The position numbers and the translations under genes are program-made. A model generated the notes under the pieces. The model saw only the letters and a list, made by a program, of their open reading frames with translations, searched no databases and had not been told where the DNA came from. Shown in pieces: positions 18,270 to 26,595 of a DNA stretch of 59,302 nt. Positions within the stretch are counted from its first letter, which is position 1, and each line of letters opens with the position of its first letter. The DNA is from a bacterium (GTDB taxonomy: Bacteria > Bacillota > Clostridia > Oscillospirales > Acutalibacteraceae): the NCBI GenBank assembly GCA_020624805.1, contig JAHKVW010000034.1, positions 1-59,302 of the forward strand, written 5' to 3'.

Positions 18270-18507
18270 GGTTGAGATTGTGAGGTGCTGTCAAAATCTT
18301 GATTTTGTCTACAGCACCCATGCTCGTCGTCACTCGCTGAACTCGGTAGGCATATCCGGTTGGTATGCCTAGACCTCGTATCGCGGCTCCTCCTCTCCCC
18401 ATAATCCGGGGAATTATGGGGTCCCCAATACTCCCAAGAAGCGGAGCGATAATGCGAACGCTGATTGGTTGAGAGCTACTGCCACGGCATAAATGCCTCG
18501 CAATGAC
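18270..18507. repeat. Nested repeat: module M in repeat C in repeat D
   Basis: Starts GGTTGAGATTG (D), continues with TGAGGTGCTGTC and AAATCTTGATTTTG (C), then module M (18324-18426). C resumes with CTCCCAAGAAGCGGAGC to GAGAGCTACTG, and D finishes CCACGG..CTCGCAATGAC. Removing M gives the layout of the C copies at 22.2 and 29.9 kb; removing C gives a plain D element. Confidence 0.85.
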
Positions 18508-18540
18508 TATTGATAATAAAACACTCAGGAAAGGGAGCCT

Positions 18541-18818
18541 AAGGTAAAGAGAATCGAACCACAACCGCTGATAAAGAGTCATTTTCAGTCTTTTCGCGGC
18601 TTATCGTCGATCGCAACCCGTCAGGGTTACTCCTCCTCTGCACCGAAAAATCCTTGAAAATGATCTCTTTCTCAGTGCGTAGCAGTTTATGGCGTGCAGA
18701 TTTGTGTCTGATCGAGGAAAAACCGGAATGAATACTGACGTATTCACGAGGATTTTGACGATGAGCAGGTGCAAATATACCGACATAAACCGATTGGGGT
18801 TCGACTCTCTTTACCTTA
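18541..18818. mobile_element. MITE-like element with 20-bp terminal inverted repeats
   Basis: The ends AAGGTAAAGAGAATCGAACC and GGTTCGACTCTCTTTACCTT match at 19 of 20 positions when inverted. The 278-bp interior has no gene and several short palindromes (GAATACTGACGTATTC). The right end overlaps the stop codon of the acetyltransferase gene. Confidence 0.75.
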
Positions 18819-19647
18819 ACCGCTCCGCAAACTCCGCGCAGATGGCAAAGCCTGAGTTCTGATAAAATCGGGTGTTCGCTTCACTGGCGCTGAAAACGTA
18901 AGCCTCTCTGCCCCGCGCGTTGATTTGCGACGCAAGCGTCCGCACCAGTTCGCGCGACAATCCCCTGCGGCGAAAGTCGGGATGGGTCGCCACCGCGCCG
19001 AGGATAACAGCGGATGACGTTTCTGACACAGTCATTAAACCGGACACAAGTGTCCCGTCGATATCCGTGCCGAGGATCGTGCATTTACCGAGATTGCGGC
19101 GGTGGGTCACATCGGACAAAAAGGTCATGTATTCGGGGACGATAAATATGTCGCTCGCACAGCTCTGCAGCAGCTCATAAAACGGCTTGATCTCGGGAGA
19201 ATATAATTCTAATTCAGAATTATAACGCTCCCCGTTATAGCGCAAAACCTGCCCCTCGATCACACGATCCGCCTTGATATCAAGGGAAAATCCGCGAGCG
19301 GACATCACCGCTCCCGCGCCTTGAAAACGCAGGAAGGAGCTGATCTCTTCGAGATCGGAGTCATCGGTGAGATACAGGCTGAACTTATCCTCAAAGCGTG
19401 AGATCGCCGAAGTGAGTTTACTCTCTGTTTCCTGCACCCAAAAGCCGACAAAATCATATCCTCCGCCATAGCTTTCGTACAGCGAGAGGATACGGGTATA
19501 AAACGGATCGTTTGTGTGAAAGGAATATAATTCTGATTCGGTTTCTCGGCGTTGCCTCGAACAATTATGCAATCCCTCAGTCACCGTTGACACGCGTGTC
19601 CGGTGACAGCTCCCTTTACCAAAGGGAGCCTGAATGGCACGGATCAT
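18811..19647 (-). CDS. GNAT-family N-acetyltransferase with repeat-encoded N-terminus
   Basis: 278 aa. The C-terminal GNAT fold has the acetyl-CoA loop ATHPDFRRRGLSRELV, followed by ASEANTRFYQNSGF. The substrate is unknown. The ATG at 19647 overlaps the murD stop as ATGA, which suggests translational coupling. Residues 6 to about 33 (QAPFGKGSCHRTRVS and on) are translated from a family B repeat that lies in frame inside the gene. In-frame GTG and TTG codons in the repeat are alternative starts. The stop codon sits inside the terminal repeat of the neighbouring MITE-like element, so both ends of the gene are altered by repeats. Confidence 0.8.
   Translation of the reverse strand: MIRAIQAPFGKGSCHRTRVSTVTEGLHNCSRQRRETESELYSFHTNDPFYTRILSLYESYGGGYDFVGFWVQETESKLTSAISRFEDKFSLYLTDDSDLEEISSFLRFQGAGAVMSARGFSLDIKADRVIEGQVLRYNGERYNSELELYSPEIKPFYELLQSCASDIFIVPEYMTFLSDVTHRRNLGKCTILGTDIDGTLVSGLMTVSETSSAVILGAVATHPDFRRRGLSRELVRTLASQINARGREAYVFSASEANTRFYQNSGFAICAEFAERLR
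19561..19631. repeat. Repeat family B, inside the GNAT reading frame
   Basis: CAATCCCTCA, then a tip GTCACCG..CGGTGAC enclosing GACACGCGTGTC, then AGCTCCCTTTACCAAAGGGAGC. Read on the minus strand it is open and in frame. Confidence 0.85.
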
Positions 19648-21032
19648 AGGGCGTTGACCAGCGCTTTGAAGTGCTTGCCACGCGCGTCAAAATCCTTGTA
19701 CAAATCGAAGCTCGCGGACGCCGGCGACATCGACACGATATCGCCCCCGACGGCATTTTCACGCGCGCATTTTACCGCTTCTTCCATGTCGTTGACACGA
19801 ATGATGACGGGATTGTTCTCGGAGTATTTGGACGACTGACGGATCGCGGTCTCGATCTTGTCGGCAGTCGCGCCCATCAGGATCGCGATCTTGACCTTGT
19901 CGCAGATCTTGTCGCCCAGTTCGGTGTAATCGAGGTGCTTGTCATAACCGCCCGCGATCAGGATCAGCTTGAAGTCATAGAGCGACAGGGTGCCGCTGGC
20001 GGTACGGGTCGGGCTGGAGGCGATGGAATCGTTATAATACTTGACGCCGTCGAGCTCACGGACGAACTCGGCGCGATGTTCCACGCCGCCGAATTCACGC
20101 GCGACCTTGCGGATGCTGTCAGCACTGACGTCACCCCACACGGCGCAGATCGCTGTCATATAGTTCTCGACATTGTGCATGCCGGGGATCTTGATCTCGT
20201 TGATGTCGAGAACGTCAAAGATCTTGCCGTCCTCCGCATACTCGATGGTGTTGCCGTCGAGGTACGCGCCGCGACGAAGCTTTTTATTACGGGAGAAAAA
20301 GATGACCTCTCCCTTACAGCTCAAATCAAACAAGCGGGTGATCTCGTTATCGTAATTCAGAACCGCCTTTTGATTTTCATTCTGATAAAGAATTATATTT
20401 CTCTTTGCTTCTATGTACTCGTCCATGTCCTTGTGAACGTCGAGGTGGTTTGGCGCGAGGTTGGTCACGACCGCGACGTCGGGGCTCTGACGCATGGAGA
20501 TCAGCTGGAAGGAGCTCAGCTCCACGACGCACACATCATCGGGCGAGATGGTCTCGATCTCAGGCAGGAGGGGCTTGCCGATATTGCCGCCGACATGGAC
20601 GGTATAACCGTCGGCTCTCAGCATTTCGGCGATGACAGAGGTGGTCGTAGTCTTGCCGTCGGAGCCGGTCACCGCGTAGATCTTGCACGGACAGATGTCG
20701 AAGAAGATCTCCATCTCGGAGCTGATGGTCACGCCTTTCTGACGCAGGGCGTTGAGCTCGTCACACCAGAACGGCATACCGGGGGTACGCAGCGCGATAT
20801 CAACGTCGAGATCGTCGAGGTAATGCTCACCCAAAGAAAGCTGAGCGCCGTCCGCCTTTGCCTTTTCGGCGGCCTCGCCGAGCGCTTCTTCATTGCGCTT
20901 ATCACAGGCGATGACGGTCGCGCCGTATTTGGTGAACAGCGGGATCAGCGGCATATGACTGCGGCCCATGCCGATCAACGCAATGCGTTTTCCGTGAATC
21001 GATTCAAAAAAGCTGTCGATACTCTGTTTCAT
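19644..21032 (-). CDS. murD: UDP-N-acetylmuramoylalanine-D-glutamate ligase
   Basis: Cytoplasmic peptidoglycan precursor ligase adding D-glutamate. 462 aa, full length. The ATP loop GSDGKTTTT is at 123-131, followed by VELSSFQL and the UDP-precursor region (NLAPNHLDVH). It is not in the usual dcw cluster but stands with a GNAT gene and an AI-2E permease. The long open frame on the opposite strand is a shadow. Confidence 0.96.
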   Translation of the reverse strand: MKQSIDSFFESIHGKRIALIGMGRSHMPLIPLFTKYGATVIACDKRNEEALGEAAEKAKADGAQLSLGEHYLDDLDVDIALRTPGMPFWCDELNALRQKGVTISSEMEIFFDICPCKIYAVTGSDGKTTTTSVIAEMLRADGYTVHVGGNIGKPLLPEIETISPDDVCVVELSSFQLISMRQSPDVAVVTNLAPNHLDVHKDMDEYIEAKRNIILYQNENQKAVLNYDNEITRLFDLSCKGEVIFFSRNKKLRRGAYLDGNTIEYAEDGKIFDVLDINEIKIPGMHNVENYMTAICAVWGDVSADSIRKVAREFGGVEHRAEFVRELDGVKYYNDSIASSPTRTASGTLSLYDFKLILIAGGYDKHLDYTELGDKICDKVKIAILMGATADKIETAIRQSSKYSENNPVIIRVNDMEEAVKCARENAVGGDIVSMSPASASFDLYKDFDARGKHFKALVNAL

Positions 21033-21107
21033 TTGTATCCCTCCAAAAGCACAGATTTATCTATTATAATTGTATTATACTATATTATAAAAAAATATCA
21101 AGACATA

Positions 21108-22109
21108 TCACGGATTCCGCTTATTTGAATCATTTTCAAATACACGCGCCGTATTCAGTACGCGATACGCGATGAAGATGCTGACCACATAAAACAGCAC
21201 CCAGATGTTCATGCTGACGATGGAAAAGTAGATCGCCGACAGCACGACCAAAGGGTGCACCTTGACCTGATCGGACACGATGCGCGGCTCAAGGATCTGG
21301 CGGATGATCACCGTCAAAAGAAAGTAGATCAGCAGGATCACTCCGCCGATATAATTCTTTTGCAGAATAAAAACCACGGCAATCGGCACATAGACCGTGC
21401 CGGGGCCTAAGATCGGCAATATGTCTGCCACGGCGGTCACAAACGCGAACGCGATCGGATATTCTACGCCTGTCAGATAAAAGATAAAGACCGCCTCAAC
21501 AAAGGTGATCGCGTACAAAATCAGATAGGAGCGGATCAGCCGGCGCAGGGTATCGCCCGCGATGTGCATGACGCTGCCGAGAACATCACGGTACTCCTCC
21601 GCGCGACACAGCAGATCGTCGCGCAAACCGTCCAAATGGTGCAGGAAAAACACCGTCAGCGCGAAGGTCACGATCACAAAGGTGATCCCGAGCGGTACCG
21701 CGTGAAACAGCGTTGTCGCGACAGAGGTCACGGTATTCAGCAAATCGCCCGAGAAGATGTGCTCTTTGAGTGTATCAAACAGCTCGGGAGAGCGGAACAG
21801 ATCGACGATCACGCCGCGATAGTCCTCCAACAGGCTCATCGCCTGACTCACCGCCAAATAGAGAATGATCCCGATCACGGCGAATACGACGCCGAACACG
21901 AGCAAGGTGAGCGTTGTCGCGGCGAAGGAGGATCGAAAGCGAAAGCTCGTCCGCAGATAGCCGTACAGCGGCTTCATCAGTACCGCGATCAGGAGTGAAA
22001 AAAAGAAAGGCAGGACAAAAGCCGCCGCCTGTACCGCGAGGATAAATAATAATGTATAGCTGAGAAAAAAGACAAGCCGGGGCTTGCCGCTGAAAAAACG
22101 CTCCTTCAT
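21108..22109 (-). CDS. AI-2E/YtvI-like membrane permease family protein
   Basis: 333 aa with seven to eight hydrophobic segments. The family hallmark near the C-terminus is present (LPILGPGTVYVPIAVVFIL, then QILEPRIVSDQVKVHPLVVL). Members are annotated as AI-2E exporters, Na/H antiporters or the sporulation protein YtvI; the sequence does not decide between these. It may be co-transcribed with murD, 75 bp downstream. Confidence 0.85.
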   Translation of the reverse strand: MKERFFSGKPRLVFFLSYTLLFILAVQAAAFVLPFFFSLLIAVLMKPLYGYLRTSFRFRSSFAATTLTLLVFGVVFAVIGIILYLAVSQAMSLLEDYRGVIVDLFRSPELFDTLKEHIFSGDLLNTVTSVATTLFHAVPLGITFVIVTFALTVFFLHHLDGLRDDLLCRAEEYRDVLGSVMHIAGDTLRRLIRSYLILYAITFVEAVFIFYLTGVEYPIAFAFVTAVADILPILGPGTVYVPIAVVFILQKNYIGGVILLIYFLLTVIIRQILEPRIVSDQVKVHPLVVLSAIYFSIVSMNIWVLFYVVSIFIAYRVLNTARVFENDSNKRNP

Positions 22110-22157
22110 ATCATCACCAACCTGAGGTTAGTGTTTGTGACACGGATGGTTTTATGC

Positions 22158-22292
22158 GGTTGAGATTGTGAGGTGCTGTCAAAATCTTGATTTTGTCTAC
22201 AGCACCCATGCAAGGCTCTCCCAAGAAGAGGAGCAATAATGCGAACGCTGATTGGTTGAGAGCTACTGCCGCGGGATCAATCCCTCGCAATG
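22158..22292. repeat. Nested repeat C in D (without module M)
   Basis: GGTTGAGATTG, then C (TGAGGTGCTGTC to GAGAGCTACTG), then the D remainder CCGCGGGATC..CTCGCAATGA. Where other copies carry module M this copy has only AAGGCTC. Confidence 0.85.
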
Positions 22293-22312
22293 ATTTTTTC
22301 ATTAAAATTCAA

Positions 22313-22342
22313 ACGACAGGCCCTATCAAGGACCTGCCGTCT
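22313..22342 (-). terminator. Terminator of the XRE regulator gene
   Basis: Minus-strand stem ACGGCAGG..CCTGTCGT followed by TTGAATTTT, about 45 bases after the stop. Confidence 0.65.
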
Positions 22343-22386
22343 GAAAAAACAGAAACCAAAATGCTTGGAAAATATCTAATTGAATA

Positions 22387-22638
22387 TTACTGCTGAGCGC
22401 GTCCGAGCAGGAAATCTACACTGACCTCGAGGATATCCGCTAATGCTACCAGCTCTACGTCGGTTACAAAACGAATCTGTCCCTCGAGCTTAGATAAGCC
22501 CGACGCGTTCATGTCGACGCCGTTGACTTGCAGTTGTGCGAGCAGCTCTTTTTGCTTCATGCCTTTTTTCTTACGAGCCGCCTCAACACGTGCGCCTACA
22601 AGATTACGATCGCCTAATTCCTGTTTACGAAGTCTCAT
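22387..22638 (-). CDS. XRE-family helix-turn-helix regulator
   Basis: 83-aa single-domain DNA-binding protein. The Cro/CI-type helix-turn-helix is GMKQKELLAQLQ with the second helix near MNASGLSKLEGQIR, followed by LVALADILEVSVDFLLGR. Targets unknown. It has a long AT-rich upstream region and no partner gene. Confidence 0.9.
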   Translation of the reverse strand: MRLRKQELGDRNLVGARVEAARKKKGMKQKELLAQLQVNGVDMNASGLSKLEGQIRFVTDVELVALADILEVSVDFLLGRAQQ

Positions 22639-22907
22639 TTTATCTCCCCAAATCTATTCCGAAAATCTGTAATTAATTTCTTTTAAATAATTCCGTGTGG
22701 AAATTCTTTAAACGTAAAAAGCTAATGTATCTGTATTATAATACGTTATTCGAAAAAAAACAACCCTTTTTTGTAAGAAAATTTAAATTTTTGATACATT
22801 TTTCTGCTTTTCGTTACAAACCTTTAATTTCTGCACAAGAAAATGTATCAATTTTTGTAAACTTTTTCATGCCGCTTGGTGTTGACAAAAACTGACACAC
22901 AAGATAT
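22639..22907. other. AT-rich gene-free stretch upstream of the XRE gene
   Basis: About 270 bp, strongly AT-rich, with no credible coding frame. It presumably holds the XRE promoter; I cannot assign -35/-10 boxes with confidence. Confidence 0.5.
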
Positions 22908-23112
22908 TGAGGTGCTGTCTAAATCTTTGATTTGGCTTACAGCTCCCATGCTCGTCGTCACTCGCTGAACTCGGTAGGCATATCCTGTTGGTATGCCTTG
23001 ACCTCGTATTGCGGCTTCTCCTCTCCCCATAATCCGGGGGATTATGGAGACCCCGTTACTCCCAAGAAGCGGAGCATGCTTGCGAACGCTGATTGGCTGA
23101 GAGCTACTGCAG
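22908..23112. repeat. Repeat C with module M, outside any D element
   Basis: Starts TGAGGTGCTGTC and ends GAGAGCTACTGC; module M is at about 22952-23054. Diverged from the 18.3-kb copy (GGCTTCTCC and GGAGACCCC changes). No D sequence flanks it, so this copy has its own target site. Confidence 0.8.
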
Positions 23113-23145
23113 GGAATGTTTCCAATATTATTATAAACTTATAGT

Positions 23146-23203
23146 AAAAAAAGCAATAGACAACGAAGTTCAATATCCTTGAACGCGTAATGTCTATTGC
23201 TCT
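23146..23203 (-). terminator. Terminator of rnpB
   Basis: Minus-strand stem AGCAATAGACA..TGTCTATTGCT with an inner TTCAA/TTGAA arm, followed by seven T. Immediately after the RNase P RNA 3' end. Confidence 0.85.
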
Positions 23204-23206
23204 TTC

Positions 23207-23697
23207 AAGCGAGCAAATCTATAAGCCGGGTTCTGTATTGGGCAGTCATCTATCTTGGCCGTGCGTTGCCGCAGCGGCTCGGTGCCACCTCCACGGGACT
23301 GCCGAGCAAGCATCTTGTCCCTCCGCGGTGTTGCTTCGGATAGGGTTTACACGGCGGTGACGTCTCCGCCACCCCGGTGAGCTCTTACCTCACCTTTCCA
23401 CCATCACGTCGTCGCTGGCGCCACTCAGTGGGAATCGTTTTATCAATGCTTTATAAAACAATTCCCGTCCTCGTTTTGCCGCTCCTCCTCTCCCCAAAAA
23501 GCAGGCTTTTCGGGGACCCCGATTAATCGTTCAATCAGACATGGAGAAAAACAACGATTCGCAGTTATTTTCTGTTGCACTATCCCTGGGGTCGCCCCCG
23601 GCGGCTGTTAGCCGTTATCCTCGCTCTGTGAAGCCCGGACTTTCCTCGCGCGGAGCCTTTCGGCTCTCGCCCGCGACTGCCTGATTTACTCGTGCCT
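23207..23697 (-). ncRNA. rnpB: RNase P RNA, class A, with an inserted repeat module
   Basis: Catalytic RNA of tRNA 5' maturation. Minus-strand landmarks in order: P1 5' arm CGAGTAAATC, CGAGGAAAGTCCGGGCTTC, GGGATAGTGCAACAGAAA, GGTGAGGTAAGAGCTCACCG, TGTAAACCC, AGATAGATGACTGCC, ACAGAACCCGGCTTAT and the P1 3' arm GATTTGCTCG. These are class A features. The RNA is about 490 nt, longer than usual. The excess lies between the ACAGAAA and GGTGGAAAGG landmarks, the region of P12, where a copy of repeat module M sits (23408-23524). All conserved core pieces appear intact. Confidence 0.95.
23408..23524. repeat. Repeat module M inside rnpB
   Basis: Plus-strand order CGTCGTCGCT, hairpin GGGAATCGTTTTAT/ATAAAACAATTCCC, CTCGTTTTGCCGCTCCTCC, CTCCCC hairpin with AAAAGC/GCTTTT, GGGGACCCC. 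Same order and fixed segments as at 14.2, 18.3 and 23.0 kb, but with different hairpin sequences. Confidence 0.8.
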
Positions 23698-23710
23698 TAT
23701 TATAATCAGT

Positions 23711-25054
23711 TTACCCCTCTTTGTCAATCGTGCTTTTCGCGTACGCCAACAATGCCTCTTTATCGTTGGGCAGCTCGCCGGCGATCACCTTGTCGAGCAA
23801 GAGATCGAGCGTCTTGCCGATCCGCACTCCCGAGCCGACCCCGATATGGATCAGATCGGAACCGTTGACCGCGAGCTGTCGCAGGCTGTAGCACTCCCCT
23901 GCCGCGATGATGCGGTTCAGCTCGTCCGACACCGCAGATAAAGTACGGAGCTTTTCTTCGCGCATATATTTGGACTGCGCCAAAATATCCGCGTGCTGGA
24001 TCAGCATCAGCGCCTGCATGATCTCCACGCCGAGGCGCTTGAGATAGCCCTTGAGCATCACGGCGTCGGGCACAAAGCGCTCATCATGCCAGCGGATCAG
24101 CGTGCAGACCTCGTCGATGAACGCCGACGACATACACAGCCGTCTGAGGATCTCACGGGTCATCGCCGCGCCGATCTTCGGATGGTTCTTATAATGGCTC
24201 ATACCGTATTTGTCCGTTGTCTGCGCCAGCGGCTTGCCGATATCATGGAACAGCATCGTCACACGCAGCAGCGGTAACGGCTCGATATGGTGTACTGCCG
24301 CGACGGTATGGCGGTACACATCACGGTTATGGTGCCTGGAATTCTGTTCAAAATCGAAAGTGCCCTTGAGCTCCGGGATAAATACCGCGATGACCGTGCG
24401 GTAACGCCGCAGGACAAAGGCGGCATGGTCGCCGCACAGCAGCTTCAACAGCTCCTCGCGGATGCGCTCACCCGCAATATCCGAGAGCAGCTTACGCTGT
24501 CGAAGGATCGCGTCGGAGGTGTCGGGCTCGATGGTGAATCCGAGCGTCGCCGCAAAACGTAAGGCGCGCAAAATGCGCAACGCGTCCTCGGAAAAGCGCT
24601 GTGTGGGATCGCCGACGCACCGGATCACGCCGTTCGCGAGATCCTGCTGTCCGCCGTAGAGATCCACCAAGCCGTCCTCATCATTATACGCCATCGCGTT
24701 GACGGTGAAATCACGCCGCGCGAGATCGTCGCTCAGCCGATCGGAGAACCGCACCTCGTCGGGATGGCGGGAATCGGAATACTCGCCGTCGATCCGATAG
24801 GTCGTGATCTCATACAGCTCGCCCTCTACGATCACCGCTACGGTACCGTACTTTTTGCCGACGCTGACAGTCTGGTAATCCGCAAAGATCCGCTCGATCT
24901 CTTCGGGAGGCGCGGAGGTGGTGAGATCCCAATCGTGCGGAGTGATCCCGCGCAGGCTGTCGCGCACGCAACCGCCCACAACATAACCGCTGTAGCCGTT
25001 ATGCCGTAGCCTGTCGATCATCAGTTTTACATCTGAGGGCAACCGAATTTCCAT
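23711..25054 (-). CDS. cca: CCA tRNA nucleotidyltransferase with HD domain
   Basis: Adds or repairs the 3' CCA of tRNA. 447 aa. The class II nucleotidyltransferase head has VVGGCVRDSLRG and the metal site DWDLTT. RRDFTVNAMAYN and EDALRILRALRFAATLGF follow, then an HD phosphohydrolase-like domain (LFHDIGKP, HPKIGA, IRWHD). The tRNA-Ser at 59.1 kb encodes its own CCA, so repair may be part of the job. Confidence 0.95.
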   Translation of the reverse strand: MEIRLPSDVKLMIDRLRHNGYSGYVVGGCVRDSLRGITPHDWDLTTSAPPEEIERIFADYQTVSVGKKYGTVAVIVEGELYEITTYRIDGEYSDSRHPDEVRFSDRLSDDLARRDFTVNAMAYNDEDGLVDLYGGQQDLANGVIRCVGDPTQRFSEDALRILRALRFAATLGFTIEPDTSDAILRQRKLLSDIAGERIREELLKLLCGDHAAFVLRRYRTVIAVFIPELKGTFDFEQNSRHHNRDVYRHTVAAVHHIEPLPLLRVTMLFHDIGKPLAQTTDKYGMSHYKNHPKIGAAMTREILRRLCMSSAFIDEVCTLIRWHDERFVPDAVMLKGYLKRLGVEIMQALMLIQHADILAQSKYMREEKLRTLSAVSDELNRIIAAGECYSLRQLAVNGSDLIHIGVGSGVRIGKTLDLLLDKVIAGELPNDKEALLAYAKSTIDKEG

Positions 25055-25174
25055 ATTCCACCGTTTTTCCGCATATTTTTGACATTTTCAGTATAACATC
25101 AATTTGATACGGTTACAATAAAAATATGAAAAAAATAGAATGAAATGCAACTCGGCTCCGCCTCAAACAGTTTA

Positions 25175-25225
25175 TACAATCCCTCAGTCTGCTTTGCAGA
25201 CAGCTCCCTTTACCAAAGGGAGCCT
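25175..25225. repeat. Repeat family B
   Basis: CAATCCCTCA, tip GTCTGC-TTT-GCAGAC, then AGCTCCCTTTACCAAAGGGAGCC. The rest of the 25055-25343 gap shows no gene. Confidence 0.8.
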
Positions 25226-25258
25226 TAAACTGTTTGCATGAACCTTCCTGCTTTATTC

Positions 25259-25265
25259 TGTCGAA
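25259..25265 (+). promoter_or_regulatory. Candidate Spo0A box upstream of spoIVB
   Basis: TGTCGAA, identical to the Spo0A consensus, 78 bases before the spoIVB start. A seven-base match also occurs by chance several times in a window of this size, so this is only a candidate. Confidence 0.35.
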
Positions 25266-25343
25266 AAGATCAAATACTATCGACGGAGCAGATCAATCAT
25301 ATAATGAAATGCTCCGAGTGAATAAGTAAAGGTTGTGTGAATA

Positions 25344-26354
25344 ATGAAGAAGATGATCCGATATGTTTGTATGACGCTCGCGGCTGTGCTGCTGTGTCCG
25401 ATCATGACGGCGTCATCGCAGGAGGTGCGACGCACCGTGCACGTCGGCGGTATGCCGTTCGGGCTGACGATGTATACGGGTGGCGTTGTGGTCGTCAATA
25501 TCGACGACAGCTATGACTCGCCCGCCAAAGCCGCGGGTCTGCGCGAGAATGACATCATCACCCGCGCGAATGACGAGAAGATCACCTCCAACGAACGCCT
25601 GCATGAGATCATCGCCTCATCCGGAGGAGCGGATATCGAATTATCTGTGTTAAGAGGTAAGAGCCCGCTATCCATGACCATTACTCCCGAAACGGATGAC
25701 GACGGCAATTATACGGCAGGCATGTGGATCCGTGACTCGACCGCGGGTCTGGGTACGATCACCTATTTTGATGAAAGCACCCATTCCTTCGGCGCGCTGG
25801 GACACGGCATCTGCGACCGCGACACGGGGCTGCTGATGCCCCTGGGCAGCGGTAAGATCGTTAAGGCGCAGATCGGCTCGATCACCAAGGCGAAGAAGGG
25901 TATCGCAGGCGGGTTGAACGGCTATATGTCGGATGAAGAGATCGGCGAGATGACCGTCAACAACAGCTTCGGCGTATACGGAAAGTATACCGCCGAGCCC
26001 GAGGGCGAGGAGATCCCCTGCGCCTTTGACAGCGAGATCGAAACAGGTCCGGCACAGATCATCACCACATTGGATGACGGTGAGCTCCAAACCTTTGACG
26101 TAGAGATCGAGGGCTTCCATCTGAATGATAAAAGCGGACAGAATATGGTCGTCCGTGTGACTGATGAAGAGCTGCTGGACAAGACAGGCGGTATCGTACA
26201 AGGGATGAGCGGATCACCGATCATCCAGAATGACCGGCTGATCGGCGCGGTAACGCATGTGTTCGTCAACGCGCCCGAAAAGGGCTACGGCATCACCATC
26301 GGCAACATGCTGAGCTGTTATGAGCGGTTCGGCGGTATCAGAGGAGAATCGTAA
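25344..26354 (+). CDS. spoIVB: SpoIVB-type serine peptidase (S55)
   Basis: In Bacillus this forespore-secreted protease cleaves SpoIVFA and so triggers pro-sigmaK processing. 336 aa: an N-terminal hydrophobic signal/anchor (about 6-22), a PDZ domain (about 45-115, with SPAKAAGLRENDIITRAN), then the S55 catalytic domain with His154 in FGALGHGI and the nucleophile in QGMSGSPI (Ser289/291). It is shorter than Bacillus SpoIVB (about 425 aa), mainly at the N-terminus. It directly precedes spo0A, the conserved clostridial order. A BofA-like protein at 29.5 kb fits the same checkpoint. Confidence 0.93.
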   Translation: MKKMIRYVCMTLAAVLLCPIMTASSQEVRRTVHVGGMPFGLTMYTGGVVVVNIDDSYDSPAKAAGLRENDIITRANDEKITSNERLHEIIASSGGADIELSVLRGKSPLSMTITPETDDDGNYTAGMWIRDSTAGLGTITYFDESTHSFGALGHGICDRDTGLLMPLGSGKIVKAQIGSITKAKKGIAGGLNGYMSDEEIGEMTVNNSFGVYGKYTAEPEGEEIPCAFDSEIETGPAQIITTLDDGELQTFDVEIEGFHLNDKSGQNMVVRVTDEELLDKTGGIVQGMSGSPIIQNDRLIGAVTHVFVNAPEKGYGITIGNMLSCYERFGGIRGES

Positions 26355-26365
26355 GATTCATTGTT

Positions 26366-26413
26366 ATCGAGATTGCCACGTCGTCGGCTCTGTTGCCGAC
26401 TCCTCGCAATGAC
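26366..26413. repeat. Repeat family D
   Basis: TCGAGATTGCCACG..CTCGCAATGAC, directly after the spoIVB stop. Confidence 0.7.
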
Positions 26414-26558
26414 ACCGACTAACGCTCCGGCAATGATGACGAGCCCTCCGTTTCGCTGTGTGCAACACTCCGCCTTTATTAAAAGAAGGTTTAGGGGCTT
26501 ATCATAACACACGAGGGTTCTGTGAATGACACGCGCGCGTCCACGCGTCCGCGAAAAA

Positions 26559-26565
26559 TGTCGAA
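26559..26565 (+). promoter_or_regulatory. Candidate Spo0A box upstream of spo0A
   Basis: TGTCGAA, 91 bases before the spo0A ATG and about 30 bases before the putative -35. Fits autoregulation as known in Bacillus; based on motif and position only. Confidence 0.45.
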
Positions 26566-26595
26566 TATTTCTTTCAAAAATTTTTATGTTTTCTC

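Noticed and set aside
18187..18582. 131-codon minus-strand frame upstream of the PLP enzyme gene
   Set aside because: It translates the nested C/M/D repeat and runs into the PLP gene start; no conserved features.
19671..21128. 485-codon plus-strand frame
   Set aside because: Antisense shadow of murD.
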